Source: Sphingomonas abietis (GTDB lineage: Bacteria; Pseudomonadota; Alphaproteobacteria; Sphingomonadales; Sphingomonadaceae). From it: DNA of 64,000 nt. This document shows positions 30,500 through 39,815 of the stretch, in pieces. Location of the stretch: assembly GCF_027625475.1 (NCBI RefSeq), contig NZ_CP115174.1:1116001-1180000 (forward strand), given 5' to 3'. Below the pieces are notes generated by a model that was not told where the DNA came from, made no database searches, and worked only from the letters and a program-made list of their open reading frames with translations. The position numbers and the translations under genes are program-made. How positions within the stretch are numbered: the first letter of the stretch is position 1; the number at the start of each line of letters is the position of its first letter.

Positions 30500-30534
30500 T
30501 CATAGCATCTGCCTGAAGATCGAGCTGGAGAGAT

Positions 30535-31038
30535 TCAGGCCTGGCCTGCCGGCTCGCCCATCAGGCCATTCTGCTGAAGCTGCGAGAAATAGAGCGCGTT
30601 GAAGTCGATCGGATCGAGCATCAGCGGCGGGAAGCCGCCATCGCGGATCGCATCGGCGACGACGCGGCGCGCGAACGGGAAGAGCAGGCGCGGGGCCTCG
30701 CCGAGCAGGAACGGCTGGAGCGCATCGGCCGGTACGTTCTTGAGCGCGAACAGCCCGCCGTAGAGCAGCTCGAGCTTGAAGGCGACGCCCTCGGGGGCCT
30801 GCGCGGTGATGTCGATCTTGAGCGCGGTCTCGTGGATGTCGTCGGCGACGGTCTGGGTGCCGATGTTGAACTGCACGTCGATCTGCGGCTGGTTCGGCCA
30901 GTTGTAGACGGCCGGCGCGTTCGGATTCTCGAACGAGAAATCCTTGGTGTACTGCGCGAGCATGCCGACCTGCGGCTGGCTGTCCTCACCGTTCGCGGAC
31001 GGCACGGTCAGGAAATCGGGGGCCTCGTTCTCGGCCAT
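30535..31038 (-). CDS. secB: Protein-export chaperone SecB
   Basis: 167 residues. Keeps precursor proteins unfolded and hands them to SecA. Motifs: YTKDFSFENPNAP, FNIGTQTV, LKIDITAQA, LLYGGLFAL and FPFARRVVADAIRDGGFPPLMLDP-type sequence. Diverges from the Tim44-like gene. Confidence 0.95.
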   Translation of the reverse strand: MAENEAPDFLTVPSANGEDSQPQVGMLAQYTKDFSFENPNAPAVYNWPNQPQIDVQFNIGTQTVADDIHETALKIDITAQAPEGVAFKLELLYGGLFALKNVPADALQPFLLGEAPRLLFPFARRVVADAIRDGGFPPLMLDPIDFNALYFSQLQQNGLMGEPAGQA

Positions 31039-31185
31039 CTGGCATCATCCTCAAGCGCTGGAAGCCACGCGAAAGCCCGCGTGGCGGATCGCCCGGCGAC
31101 TAGCAGCCGGGCCTTGCGAGGGCAATGGCGACGGCGATGGCGACAGCGACGTCGCGCCCCGATCGCAGGTCGATCGCCAGCGGAT

Positions 31186-31214
31186 TTGAAACCGGCACGC
31201 TCCTCCTCTATGTA
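31186..31214 (+). promoter_or_regulatory. Candidate sigma70-type promoter of the Tim44-like gene
   Basis: TTGAAA (31186) and TATGTA (31209) are separated by exactly 17 bases and lie 58 bases before the proposed start. The surrounding 31039-31185 gap otherwise holds only GGCGAC/GGCGAT short repeats. Confidence 0.4.
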
Positions 31215-31271
31215 AGGGGGCAACTCATACGGAGCTTGGGGCGTTTCATTGGTCCCAAGCGTGGAGGTTCG

Positions 31272-31934
31272 GTGCCCCAGATCATCATTTTGGCGTGTGT
31301 TGCCCTGTTCGTCGCCTTCCGGCTCTATGCCGTGCTGGGGCGTCGTACCGGCCATGAGCAGCCGCTTGCCAAGCCCGCCGACATCCAGCAGGCGCCGCTG
31401 GTCGCGCGTCCGCAGGTCGAGCCCGTCGCCGAGCGCAAGGCCGCCGATCCGGCCGGAACCGTGGCCGCCATGATCGATCCCCATGCGCTGGACGGCGTGC
31501 GGCAGATCGTCTCCGCCGATTCGAATTTCGACGTGGCAAGCTTCCTCGATGGCGCCCGCTCGGCCTATCGCATGGTGCTGGAGGCGTTTTGGCGCGGCGA
31601 CGAGGCCGAACTGCGCCGGCTGGTCGATGACGAGGTCTACGAGGCCTTCGCCGATTCGATCGCCGCGCGCCGCGAGGCTGGCGAGACGGTGGAGAACAAA
31701 TTGGTCTCGATCGAGCGTTCCACGATCGACCAGGCCGGCATGTCCGCGCAGATGGCGATCGTCACCGTGCGCTTCGATGCCGATATCTCCGCGATCACCC
31801 GCGATGCAGACGGCCATGTCGTCGCCGGATCGCTGAGCGACGCGGTGCAGACCCGCGATCTGTGGACGTTCAGCCGCCATGTGAAGGCGGACGATCCCAA
31901 CTGGATTCTGATCGAGACCGACGAGGCGGCATGA
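31272..31934 (+). CDS. Tim44/TimA-like domain protein, membrane anchored
   Basis: 220 residues. A single N-terminal membrane helix (VPQIIILACVALFVAFRLY) is followed by VLGRRTGHEQP, then a Tim44-like domain (FLDGARSAYRMVLEAFWRGDEAELRRLV). GTG 31272 follows GGAGG at 31263 and gives the usual N-terminus. Bacterial Tim44 homologues have been linked to membrane-protein handling; the alphaproteobacterial ancestor of mitochondrial Tim44. The next gene overlaps by ATGA. Confidence 0.85.
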   Translation: MPQIIILACVALFVAFRLYAVLGRRTGHEQPLAKPADIQQAPLVARPQVEPVAERKAADPAGTVAAMIDPHALDGVRQIVSADSNFDVASFLDGARSAYRMVLEAFWRGDEAELRRLVDDEVYEAFADSIAARREAGETVENKLVSIERSTIDQAGMSAQMAIVTVRFDADISAITRDADGHVVAGSLSDAVQTRDLWTFSRHVKADDPNWILIETDEAA

Positions 31935-33166
31935 ACCGCCGCGCGCTGGCGACGGCCACCCTGTCCTCGCTGGCGCTGGCCTCCTGCGTGGGGCCGCGCG
32001 GCGGCAACGACGTCGGGCGCGGCGAACCGCCTCGGCCGGTGCGTCCCGCACCGTCGGCGCCCGCCGTGGCCGTGGCCGGCAATGCCCTGTTGTCGGGTGT
32101 CCGGCTCGGGCCGTCGGTCGCGTCGCTGCGGATCGATCCGGCCAAGGCCGGCGCGGTGCTGGCGGCGTTCCGGACCTCCTGCGTCGCCCTCGTCAAGCGC
32201 AGCGACACTAGCGGCCTGACCAGGACGGCGGACTGGCAACCCGCCTGTGCCGCCGCCGCGAACTGGCCCGACGGCGAGGCCGCCAGTTTCTTCCCGCGCT
32301 ATTTTGAGACGGCGCAGATCGGCACCGGCGATCTCTATGCGACGGGCTATTACGAACCGGAAATCCAGGGATCGCAGCAGCCCAGCCTGGGCTATGACGT
32401 GCCGATCTACGGCCTGCCGGACGACATGGTGACCGCCGACCTCGGCCAGTTCTCGCCCGATCTCAAGGGCAAGACGATCCGCGGCAAGGTGCAGGGCGGC
32501 AAGCTCGTCCCCTATCCCGATCGCGCGCAGATCCAGGGGGGCGCCATCCAGGGCCATGCGCCGGTGATCGGCTATGCGGCCGACAAGATCGCCTTCTTCT
32601 TCCTCCAGATCCAGGGGTCGGGGCAGCTGCGCCAGCCCGACGGCAGCATCGTCCGCATCGGCTATGCCGGGCAGAATGGCCAGCCTTACACCGGCATCGG
32701 CAAGTGGATGCTGGCGCAGGGGATGCTGGCACCCGGGCAGGCCTCGATGCAGGGCATCGTCGGCTGGCTGAAGGCGCATCCCGATCAGGCCGATGCGGTG
32801 ATGAACCAGAATCACAGCTTCGTGTTCTTCAAATATCTCAATGGGCCGCCACTGGGCGCGCTCGGCGTGCCGGTGGCGGGGCACGTCTCGGTCGCCGCCG
32901 ATCCGGCCTATACCCCGCTCGGCGCGCCGGTGTGGCTCGCGCCCGATCGGCCCGAGGCGGCGGGCCTGTGGGTGGCACAGGATACCGGCGGGGCGATCAA
33001 GGGCGCCAACCGCTTCGATACCTTCTGGGGCGCAGGCGACGAGGCGGCGCGGATCGCCGGCGGCATGTCGGCGCGGGGGCGCGCCTATCTGCTGTTGCCG
33101 GTGGGGACCGTCGAGCGTCTGAGTGGCGGGCAACAGGGCCATGACGGGCAAATCCCGCAAGCCTGA
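31931..33166 (+). CDS. mltA: Membrane-bound lytic murein transglycosylase A
   Basis: 411 residues. Lipoprotein signal with LALASC (Cys17). MltA domain: ATGYYEPEIQGS, VIGYAADKIAFFFLQIQGSGQ; the 3D domain follows with PLGAPVWL, VAQDTGGAIKGANRFDTFWG, including the catalytic Asp. Cleaves peptidoglycan glycan chains to form 1,6-anhydro ends. Start overlaps the Tim44-like stop (ATGA). Operon with the Smr gene. Confidence 0.93.
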   Translation: MNRRALATATLSSLALASCVGPRGGNDVGRGEPPRPVRPAPSAPAVAVAGNALLSGVRLGPSVASLRIDPAKAGAVLAAFRTSCVALVKRSDTSGLTRTADWQPACAAAANWPDGEAASFFPRYFETAQIGTGDLYATGYYEPEIQGSQQPSLGYDVPIYGLPDDMVTADLGQFSPDLKGKTIRGKVQGGKLVPYPDRAQIQGGAIQGHAPVIGYAADKIAFFFLQIQGSGQLRQPDGSIVRIGYAGQNGQPYTGIGKWMLAQGMLAPGQASMQGIVGWLKAHPDQADAVMNQNHSFVFFKYLNGPPLGALGVPVAGHVSVAADPAYTPLGAPVWLAPDRPEAAGLWVAQDTGGAIKGANRFDTFWGAGDEAARIAGGMSARGRAYLLLPVGTVERLSGGQQGHDGQIPQA

Positions 33167-33773
33167 CGGGGCCGAGGCCGAGGCCCTCTGGCGGCGCGTG
33201 GTCGAGGATGTGCGGCCGCTCAAGGGGCGGCGGACGCCCCGTAAGCCGGCCTTGGCCAAGTCTGGGGCGGCCGGTGGGGCGGCCGTCACTCCGTCCCCCT
33301 TGGTATCCCCCGTTCGTCCTGAGCGTGTCGAAGGACGTGCGGCAAGCGCTGCGCGAGAGGCACGTCCTTCGACTGCGCTCAGGACGAACGGTGGGAAAGT
33401 GTCCCCGTTGCGCCCCCCGCAGAACACCCTCGATGGCGGCTGGGACAAGCGGCTCAGCCGCGGCGTGGTGGCGCCGGATGCCACCATCGATCTGCACGGC
33501 TACACGCTGTCGGCGGCGCATACCCAGTTGGAGGCAGAACTAGGGCAGGCGATCGCGCGCCATGCGCGGCTGATCCTGCTCGTCACCGGCCGGCCGCCGC
33601 CACCGGGGCGCAGTCGCCTCGACAATCCGATGCGCGGCGTGATCCGCGCCTCGATCGGCGACTGGCTCCATCATTCCCGCCACGCATCGCGGATCGCGGC
33701 GGTGCGCAACGCGCACCCGAGGCATGGCGGGGCGGGGGCGCTCTATGTGATCCTGCGGCGGGTGCGGGATTAG
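33141..33773 (+). CDS. Smr-domain protein interrupted in frame by a family-1 repeat
   Basis: 210 residues. Typical N-terminus MTGKSRKPDGAEAEALWRRVVEDVRPL, then a linker, then the Smr domain (TIDLHGYTLSAAHTQLE, LLVTGRPP, GGAGALYVILRR). The Smr domain has DNA- or RNA-nicking activity in studied proteins. Residues about 57-84 of the linker are encoded by the repeat at 33310-33391, which keeps the frame. ATG 33141 overlaps the 3' end of mltA by 26 bases. Confidence 0.88.
   Translation: MTGKSRKPDGAEAEALWRRVVEDVRPLKGRRTPRKPALAKSGAAGGAAVTPSPLVSPVRPERVEGRAASAAREARPSTALRTNGGKVSPLRPPQNTLDGGWDKRLSRGVVAPDATIDLHGYTLSAAHTQLEAELGQAIARHARLILLVTGRPPPPGRSRLDNPMRGVIRASIGDWLHHSRHASRIAAVRNAHPRHGGAGALYVILRRVRD
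33310..33391. repeat. Family-1 palindromic repeat, copy 6, inside the smr reading frame
   Basis: CCGTTCGTCCTGAGCGTGTC to GCGCTCAGGACGAACGG, with inner arms GAAGGACGTGC/GCACGTCCTTC. It is nearly identical to copy 5 but lies inside a coding sequence. Confidence 0.95.
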
Positions 33774-33798
33774 GGCCACGGCCGTCGATCATACCCCT

Positions 33799-33883
33799 CC
33801 GTTCGTGCCGAGCGCAGTCGAGGTACGTGCCCCGAGGCGGCGCTCTTGCAGCCCTGTCCCTCGGCTTCGCGCGGGACGAACGG
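33799..33883. repeat. Family-1 palindromic repeat, copy 7
   Basis: CCGTTCGTGCCGAGCGCAGT to GCGCGGGACGAACGG in the gap between the convergent smr and dapE genes. Arms are more diverged than in copies 5 and 6. Confidence 0.85.
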
Positions 33884-33916
33884 AGGTCGATCGGCCCTGG
33901 CCCGGCCCGGATCAGG

Positions 33917-35050
33917 CTAAGGGCGCAGCGCCTTCCTCAGCACCGCCTCGTAGATATCGGCCAGCACCCGCAGATCCTCGACCGCCACCGCCTCGTCGAG
34001 CTTGTGCATCGTCGCGTTGCACAGGCCGAACTCGACGGTCGGCGCGATCTGCGAGAGGAAGCGGGCGTCGGAGGTGCCACCGGTGGTGGAATATTCGGCG
34101 TCCACCCCGGTTACGCCCCGGATCGCGTCCGACATCAAGCTGGACAGGGCGCCCGGCGCGGTCAGGAAGGCTTCGCCCGAGATCAGCGCCTCGACGGTGC
34201 CGCGCGGGGCCTCCTCGGCGACGATGCGGCGGATTTCGGCCTCCAGCGCGGCGCCCTGCTGGACATCGTTGAAGCGGATGTTGAGCCGCGCCCCGGCCGA
34301 ACCGGGGATGATGTTGGTCGCGCCGCTCGCCACCTCGATATCGGTGATCTCGAGGTTGGAGGGCTGGAACCAGGCATTGCCGTCGTCGAGATGCCAGCGC
34401 TGGAGCCGATCGAGGATGCGGACCAGCCGCGCCACCGGATTGTCGGCGAGGTGGGGGTAGGCGACATGGCCCTGGGTGCCGGGCACGGTGATCCAGGCGT
34501 TGATCGATCCGCGCCGGCCGATCTTGATCGTGTCGCCGAGCCGCTTGTCGGAGGTCGGCTCGCCGACCAGCACCATGTCCGGCCGGATGCCGCGCGCATC
34601 GAGCCAGTCGATGATCGCGCGCGTCCCGTATAGGGCGGGGCCTTCCTCGTCGCCGGTGATCAGCAGGCTGAGCGTGCCGGCATGGTCCTGCACCCGTTCG
34701 GTCGCCGCGATGAAGGCGGCGATCGCGCCCTTCATGTCGACCGCGCCGCGCCCGTAGAGCAGGTCGCCCCGGATTTCGGGCTCGAAGGCGCCGGCGGTCC
34801 AGCCCTGCCCGGCAGGCACCACGTCGCTATGCCCGGCGAAGGCGAAATGCGGCGCGCCTTGCCCGCGGATCGCGATCATATTCTCCACCGGCCCGTGCGG
34901 GGCCTCGCCGCTGGTGAAGCGGTGGACGGTGAAGCCCTGCGCCTCCAGCGCGGCGGTCAGCACGTCCTGCGCGCCGGCATCGGCAGGCGTCACGCTGGCG
35001 CAGCGGATCAGGTCTGCGGCGAGCGCCACGGGGTCGATCGGGCCGGTCAT
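33917..35050 (-). CDS. dapE: Succinyl-diaminopimelate desuccinylase
   Basis: 377 residues. M20 metallopeptidase-fold enzyme of the lysine/peptidoglycan precursor pathway. Metal ligands are in FAGHSDVVPAG and GRGAVDMKG; ITGDEEGPALYGT holds the catalytic Glu; TGGTSDARF is near the C-terminus. The GST gene ends 4 bases upstream on the same strand, so the two are probably cotranscribed. Confidence 0.95.
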   Translation of the reverse strand: MTGPIDPVALAADLIRCASVTPADAGAQDVLTAALEAQGFTVHRFTSGEAPHGPVENMIAIRGQGAPHFAFAGHSDVVPAGQGWTAGAFEPEIRGDLLYGRGAVDMKGAIAAFIAATERVQDHAGTLSLLITGDEEGPALYGTRAIIDWLDARGIRPDMVLVGEPTSDKRLGDTIKIGRRGSINAWITVPGTQGHVAYPHLADNPVARLVRILDRLQRWHLDDGNAWFQPSNLEITDIEVASGATNIIPGSAGARLNIRFNDVQQGAALEAEIRRIVAEEAPRGTVEALISGEAFLTAPGALSSLMSDAIRGVTGVDAEYSTTGGTSDARFLSQIAPTVEFGLCNATMHKLDEAVAVEDLRVLADIYEAVLRKALRP

Positions 35051-35054
35051 CGTC

Positions 35055-35726
35055 TCAACCCTGCGCCGGCAGCGTCTCGAACTTCTCGATCACCCAATCC
35101 TCGGCCTGGGCGTTGGCGATCCAGTCCTGCACGAACGGGTGCGCGAACACCGCCTGGAGATAGGGCACGGCGAAGCGCGGCAGCGGCAGCCCGTAGGAGA
35201 CGATGCGGGTGCAGACCGGCGCGAACATGATGTCGACCGCGCCGAAGCCGCCGAAGAGGAACTCGCCGCCGGTGCCGAAGCGGGCGCGGGCCTGCGCCCA
35301 CAGCGCGTAGAGGCGGGCGAGATCGGCCTCCACCGCGTCCGACGGCTGATAGTCCGGGAAGCGCTGGCGGATGTTCATCGAGCATTCGCGGCGCAGCGCC
35401 GCGAAGCCCGAATGCATCTCGGCGGCCATCGAGCGGGCCATGGCGCGGGCGGCGTCGTCGGCCGGCCAGAAGGTCTCGCGGCCGACCCGATCGGCCAGCC
35501 ATTCGACGATCGCCAGCGAATCCCACACCACCGTGTCGCCGTCCCACAGGATCGGCACCTTGCCGGAGGAGGGGGCGAACTCGTCGCCCTCGCGGCGCTT
35601 GTCCCAATCCGCGTCGTAGAGCGGCACGACGATCTCCTCGAACGGGAGGCCGGACTGCTTGACGGCCAGCCAGCCGCGCATGGACCAGGAGGAATAGGCC
35701 TTGTTGCCGATGATGAGCTTGAGCAT
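35055..35726 (-). CDS. Glutathione S-transferase family protein
   Basis: 223 residues. Thioredoxin-like N-domain (LKLIIGNKAYSSWSMRGWLAVKQSG) with the SSWSMRGW active-site region, then GKVPILWDGDTVVWDSLAI for glutathione binding; helical C-domain. ATG at 35726 is the family start although the frame is open to 35825. Substrate unknown. Confidence 0.9.
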   Translation of the reverse strand: MLKLIIGNKAYSSWSMRGWLAVKQSGLPFEEIVVPLYDADWDKRREGDEFAPSSGKVPILWDGDTVVWDSLAIVEWLADRVGRETFWPADDAARAMARSMAAEMHSGFAALRRECSMNIRQRFPDYQPSDAVEADLARLYALWAQARARFGTGGEFLFGGFGAVDIMFAPVCTRIVSYGLPLPRFAVPYLQAVFAHPFVQDWIANAQAEDWVIEKFETLPAQG

Positions 35727-35853
35727 GGCCGCGTTGTGGTGGGCCGCGACGGCGAGGTCAACCGGGGCGCGCGCGCGGAGGGGTAACGGCGCATCAACGG
35801 CAGGGAGGGGGCAGGCTCGGGCCATGGCTGCTCCGGCCCGGTCGCGGACATCT

Positions 35854-35955
35854 CCCCTCCCTGAAAGGGAGGGGTCAGGGGGTGGGTTCGCCCGAGGCGG
35901 GCATGGCCGTGATACGAAAACCGACCCACCCCAACCCCTCCCTTTCAGGGAGGGG
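35854..35955. repeat. Family-2 palindromic repeat, copy 1
   Basis: CCCCTCCCTGAAAGGGAGGGG at the left and CCCCTCCCTTTCAGGGAGGGG at the right, with inner GGTGGGTT and CGACCCACCCC. Each end can fold on itself, and the two also pair with each other. A second copy is at 53526-53626. It occupies most of the informative part of the 35727-36047 gap. Confidence 0.9.
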
Positions 35956-36047
35956 CTTTCCGGCGGCTAGCGCCCAGAGGTGGCCGTAGAACTCCCGGTT
36001 CATCGACGCCAATTGCGGACGTTCCGAGAGAGTGCGAAGCTGGCGGT

Positions 36048-36203
36048 ATGAGCGAACCTGACGAGGACTTTTGGGAGAGGCATGATCCGTATGGAGATCG
36101 TCACAGCCGATCCATCCCTTGGTGGCTTGTGGTCATATTCATCGCGATCGTCGCGGTCGGCTTCATCGCGTGGCATGCGGTCGCGACGAGCACTGACTTC
36201 TGA
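36048..36203 (+). CDS. Small single-pass membrane protein (51 residues)
   Basis: Reads MSEPDEDFWERHDPYGDRHS, then a WWLVVIFIAIVAVGFIAWH membrane helix and a short tail to TGA at 36201. The acidic/charged N-terminus followed by one clean helix is not a chance pattern. Ribosome site is weak. No family recognised. It precedes the nitrilase gene by 92 bases and may share its transcript. Confidence 0.55.
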   Translation: MSEPDEDFWERHDPYGDRHSRSIPWWLVVIFIAIVAVGFIAWHAVATSTDF

Positions 36204-36295
36204 CCGCTATCGCCACTCTGCGGCATTCACGGCACCTGTCGGATTGCCTGAAAGCGGTCTTTCGTCATGACGTTGGGCTAGGATAGGGGTGCCGT

Positions 36296-37036
36296 ATGCG
36301 GATCGCAGCCATCCAATGCCCGGCAATCGCCGACGATGCTGTCCGAACCTGCGAGGCCATCGTGCAGCGCCTTCGCTGGGCCACCAAGGAGGCCATCGAC
36401 CTCCTTGTGTTTCCCGAGGCATACCTGCTGGGCCACTCATATGAGCCGGGGGTGATCCGTTCCCGTGCCGAAAAGGCATCGGAGGCCTTGGCCGATTTGT
36501 GCCAACAGGTTGCCACTTTCCCAGTTACGCTGGTGGTCGGCGCCTTCAACCTCGCGCCTCCGGATACCCAAAACAGCGCATTCGTCGTCGAGCGCGGGCG
36601 GATTTCCGGCCGCTATGCCAAGGCATATCCCAATGAGCCGGGAGTGGCAGCCGGACGCGAGTTTCCCACGTTCGTAAGATCGGCGATCCGCTATGGCATC
36701 AACATCTGCAATGATGCCAATCATCCCGACGCTGCCGAGCAGGTTGCGAGAGGGGGTGCTGACCTGATCCTTTATCCACTTAACAACATGTTGCCGCCCG
36801 CGACGGCCGAACGTTGGCGCGAGAAGAGCTTAGCGAACCTCGTGGCCCGCGCCCGCCAAACCCGGTGTTGGGTCGCGTCGTCGGACGTGATCGGCCAGTC
36901 TCAAGGCCTTCTGAGTTACGGTTGTACTGCCATTGTCGCTCCGGATGGGCACGTCGCAGCGCGCGTGCCGGAGCTTAGAGAAGGGGCCGCGGTCTTTGAG
37001 CTACCGGAACGGCAGCTTCAGCCTATGACGGCCTGA
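36296..37036 (+). CDS. Carbon-nitrogen hydrolase (nitrilase superfamily)
   Basis: 246 residues, short but complete. The Glu-Lys-Cys triad is visible: Glu in LLVFPEAYLLG, Lys in RYAKAYPNE and Cys in INICNDANHP. AGGGG 6 bases before ATG 36296 supports the start. The codon use is less GC-rich than the neighbours (for example ttc/gtt/tca-rich stretches), suggesting acquisition. It could be an amidase or carbamoyl-hydrolase; substrate cannot be told. Confidence 0.85.
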   Translation: MRIAAIQCPAIADDAVRTCEAIVQRLRWATKEAIDLLVFPEAYLLGHSYEPGVIRSRAEKASEALADLCQQVATFPVTLVVGAFNLAPPDTQNSAFVVERGRISGRYAKAYPNEPGVAAGREFPTFVRSAIRYGINICNDANHPDAAEQVARGGADLILYPLNNMLPPATAERWREKSLANLVARARQTRCWVASSDVIGQSQGLLSYGCTAIVAPDGHVAARVPELREGAAVFELPERQLQPMTA

Positions 37037-37065
37037 AACCGGTCCGGGCAGAATCCACCACTCCC

Positions 37066-37146
37066 GTCATCCTGAAGAAAGTCAGGATCCAGAGCCTCGG
37101 GCGTCGGCAATGACAACTCTGGATCCCGGATCAAGTCCGGGATGAC
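37066..37146. repeat. Family-3 palindromic repeat (GTCATCC...GGATGAC)
   Basis: GTCATCCTGAAGAAAGTCAG and GATCAAGTCCGGGATGAC form the outer arms; inner GGATCCAGAG pairs with CTCTGGATCC. It lies between the nitrilase gene and the convergent engB. A related pair is at 7424-7510. Confidence 0.8.
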
Positions 37147-37193
37147 GATCGAAGCGTGGCAGCGGCCCACCGAGCAGCCGCTCGGCGCCGCCC

Positions 37194-37844
37194 TCAGACG
37201 CTGATCGCGTCCAGCACCGCGGCGCGGAGTTCGGGGATGCCGCCGCCCAGTTCGGCCGAGGTCGGCAGGATCGACGGATAGGCGGCGACATGCTTGCGGG
37301 CCTCGGCCTCGGTCGCTTCCGTCACCGTCGCCAGCTCGCTCGCCTTGATCTTGTCGGACTTGGTGAGGACGATCTGGTAGGACACCGCCGCCCGGTCGAG
37401 CATCGTCATCAGCTCGCGATCGACCTCCTTGATGCCGTGGCGCGAATCGATCAGCACCAGCACGCGCGACAGCACGGCGCGGCCGCGCAGATAGTCGTTC
37501 ACCAGATATTTCCAGCGGCGGACGATATCCTTGGGTGCCTTGGCGAAGCCATAGCCCGGCATGTCGACCAGCCGGAAGGCGAGCGGCTCGCCGACGTCGA
37601 ACAGGTTGAGCTCCTGCGTGCGCCCCGGCGTGTTGGAGGTGCGCGCGAGCGACGACCGCCCGGTGAGCGCGTTGATCAGCGTCGACTTGCCGACATTGGA
37701 GCGGCCGGCGAAGGCCACCTCCGGCACGTCCGGATCGGGCAGGAAGCGCAGCTCCGGCGCCGATTTCAGGAACTCGATCTTGCCCGAGAACAGCTTGCGC
37801 GCCGCCTCGATCCGCGCGTCGGCGTCTTCGATCGCTTCCCTCAT
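37194..37844 (-). CDS. engB: Ribosome biogenesis GTPase EngB/YsxC
   Basis: 216 residues. GTPase motifs: G1 [10 protein letters not shown]2 region [10 protein letters not shown]3 DMPGYG, G4 TKSDK. It assists 50S subunit assembly. ATG at 37844 overlaps the yidC stop (ATGA). Last gene of the rpmH-rnpA-yidD-yidC-engB block. Confidence 0.95.
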   Translation of the reverse strand: MREAIEDADARIEAARKLFSGKIEFLKSAPELRFLPDPDVPEVAFAGRSNVGKSTLINALTGRSSLARTSNTPGRTQELNLFDVGEPLAFRLVDMPGYGFAKAPKDIVRRWKYLVNDYLRGRAVLSRVLVLIDSRHGIKEVDRELMTMLDRAAVSYQIVLTKSDKIKASELATVTEATEAEARKHVAAYPSILPTSAELGGGIPELRAAVLDAISV

Positions 37845-39535
37845 GTGCTGGTCTTCGGCGAACGGCGGTTGAGCAGCTGCATCTGGCCGACCGTGATCAG
37901 GTTGGAGGCGATGTAGTAGATCTGCAGGCCGGCGGCGAAGGGCGACATGATGAACATCATGAACCACGGCATCAGCGCGAAGATCTGCTTCTGGGTCGGG
38001 TCCATGTTCATCTGCGGGTTGAACTTGAACTGGAGCCACATCGTGCCGCCGAGCAGGATCGCCAGCACCGAGAGATGCAGGAAGCCGGTCGGCTCGAACG
38101 GCAGGAAGCCGAACAGGTTGACCGGGGTGAGCGGATCGGGCGCGGAGAGATCCTTGATCCACAGCACGAAGGGCTGGTGGCGCATCTCCAGGGTGAGCGT
38201 CAGCACCTTGTAGAGCGAGAAGAAGATCGGGATCTGGAGCAGCACGGGGAGGCAGCCGGCGAGGGGATTGATCTTCTCCTCGCGGTACAGCTTCATCATC
38301 TCCTCCTGGAGACGCGGCTTGTCCTCCTTGTGGCGCTCCTGCAGCGCCTTCATCTTCGGCTGCACCGCCTTCATCGCATTGGCGGAGCGGAACTGCTTCT
38401 GCGCGATCGGGAACATGATGGCGCGCACGATCACGGTGAGCAGCAGGATCGCCACCCCGAAATTGCCGACCTGGCGGAACAGCCAGTCGAGCAGGTAGAA
38501 GATCGGCTTCTCGACGATGCGGAACCAGCCCCAATCGATGGCATGGTCCAGCTTGTCGAAATGATAGCGGTCGTCATAGGTGTCGAGCAGCGTCGCGTCC
38601 TTGCCGCCTGCGAACAGGTAGGAGGTGGTGGTCGCGGTCTGGTTCGGGGCGACCGGGGCCGCCGCCGGCGAGAATTCCGCCTGATACTGGCCGCTGGCCG
38701 ACGCGAAGGCGGCATCCACCTGGGCCTTGGGATCCGGGATCACCGCGGCGAGCCAATATTTGTCGCTGAAGCCGAGCCAGCCGCCGGTCGACTGGAATTT
38801 CTGGCCGGCGGCGCCCGCCTCGTCCAGATCCTTCCAGTTGGTCTTGTACTGGGCGATGCCGCCCATCACGCCGATCGGGCCGACATGGGCCTGCCAGCTC
38901 GACGGATCCTTGGACGGGCCGGTGCGCGAGACGAGGCTGTAGGGGCGCAGCGCGATGGGCCGGCCGGCGCCGTTGGTGACGCTCTGCTGGACGGTGAACA
39001 GGTAATTCTCGTCCACCGACAGCTTGATGGCGAAGCCCTGGCCCTGCTGGTTGTTCCAGGTGAGGGTGACCGGCTTGCCGGGGGCGAGCACGTCGCCGGT
39101 CGCGGTCCACAGCGTATTGGCGTCGGGCAGCGCGACATTCTGGCCGCTCCAGCCGAAGCCGGCGAAATAGGCGTCCTTCGTGCCCTGCGGCGAGAACAGG
39201 CGAACCGGGGGCGAATCCTTGGCGATCGTATCGCGCTGGGTGGTCAGCGTCAGGTCGTCGATCTGGGCGCCCTTGAGGTCGATCGATCCGGCGAGCTTGG
39301 GGGTCAGGATCTTCACGCGCGGCGTCTGCGCCAGCACCTTGTTGCGGTCCTGCACCTGCGCAGGCGCGTTGGCGGCCGCGACGGCGGGCGGGGTCAGTGG
39401 CACGGTCTTGCCGTTGACGATCTGGGTCGCCGGCTTGTTCGCGGTCGGGAAGAACTTGTCCGAGAGCAGCGCCCAGCCGAGCAGCACGAGCGCCGACAGC
39501 ACCAGCGCGGTGATCATGTTACGCTGTTCGTTCAC
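37841..39535 (-). CDS. yidC: Membrane protein insertase YidC
   Basis: 564 residues. N-terminal membrane anchor ([17 protein letters not shown]), large periplasmic beta domain (about residues 60-340), then the five-helix insertase core ([45 protein letters not shown]) and a short basic tail. Inserts membrane proteins alone or with Sec. Confidence 0.96.
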   Translation of the reverse strand: MNEQRNMITALVLSALVLLGWALLSDKFFPTANKPATQIVNGKTVPLTPPAVAAANAPAQVQDRNKVLAQTPRVKILTPKLAGSIDLKGAQIDDLTLTTQRDTIAKDSPPVRLFSPQGTKDAYFAGFGWSGQNVALPDANTLWTATGDVLAPGKPVTLTWNNQQGQGFAIKLSVDENYLFTVQQSVTNGAGRPIALRPYSLVSRTGPSKDPSSWQAHVGPIGVMGGIAQYKTNWKDLDEAGAAGQKFQSTGGWLGFSDKYWLAAVIPDPKAQVDAAFASASGQYQAEFSPAAAPVAPNQTATTTSYLFAGGKDATLLDTYDDRYHFDKLDHAIDWGWFRIVEKPIFYLLDWLFRQVGNFGVAILLLTVIVRAIMFPIAQKQFRSANAMKAVQPKMKALQERHKEDKPRLQEEMMKLYREEKINPLAGCLPVLLQIPIFFSLYKVLTLTLEMRHQPFVLWIKDLSAPDPLTPVNLFGFLPFEPTGFLHLSVLAILLGGTMWLQFKFNPQMNMDPTQKQIFALMPWFMMFIMSPFAAGLQIYYIASNLITVGQMQLLNRRSPKTST

Positions 39536-39575
39536 CTGAACCCCCGAAAAATCCGTAGCTTAATGATGCCCATGA

Positions 39576-39815
39576 TCAGGGCACCGGATCATAGCCGTGG
39601 CCGCCCAGCGGGTGGCAGCGGCAGATGCGCCGCGCCGCCAGCCAGGAACCGCGCGCCGCGCCATAGCGCGTCCAGGCCTCGATCGCATAGGCCGAACAGG
39701 ATGGCGTGAAGCGACAGGTCGGCCCCATCATCGCGGACGGCCCCGCCTGCCAGGCCTTCGCCACCAGCACGAGGCCGCGCGTCAGCACCTGCCGCGAACG
39801 GGGGCGGGCGATCAT
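39576..39815 (-). CDS. yidD: Membrane protein insertion efficiency factor YidD
   Basis: 79 residues. Contains the invariant [19 protein letters not shown] and [13 protein letters not shown] signatures. Its ATG overlaps the rnpA stop (ATGA), the usual arrangement. Confidence 0.95.
   Translation of the reverse strand: MIARPRSRQVLTRGLVLVAKAWQAGPSAMMGPTCRFTPSCSAYAIEAWTRYGAARGSWLAARRICRCHPLGGHGYDPVP

Noticed and set aside
36048..36203. Toxin of a toxin-antitoxin pair
   Set aside because: One acidic single-pass protein without a partner gene or antisense RNA signal.
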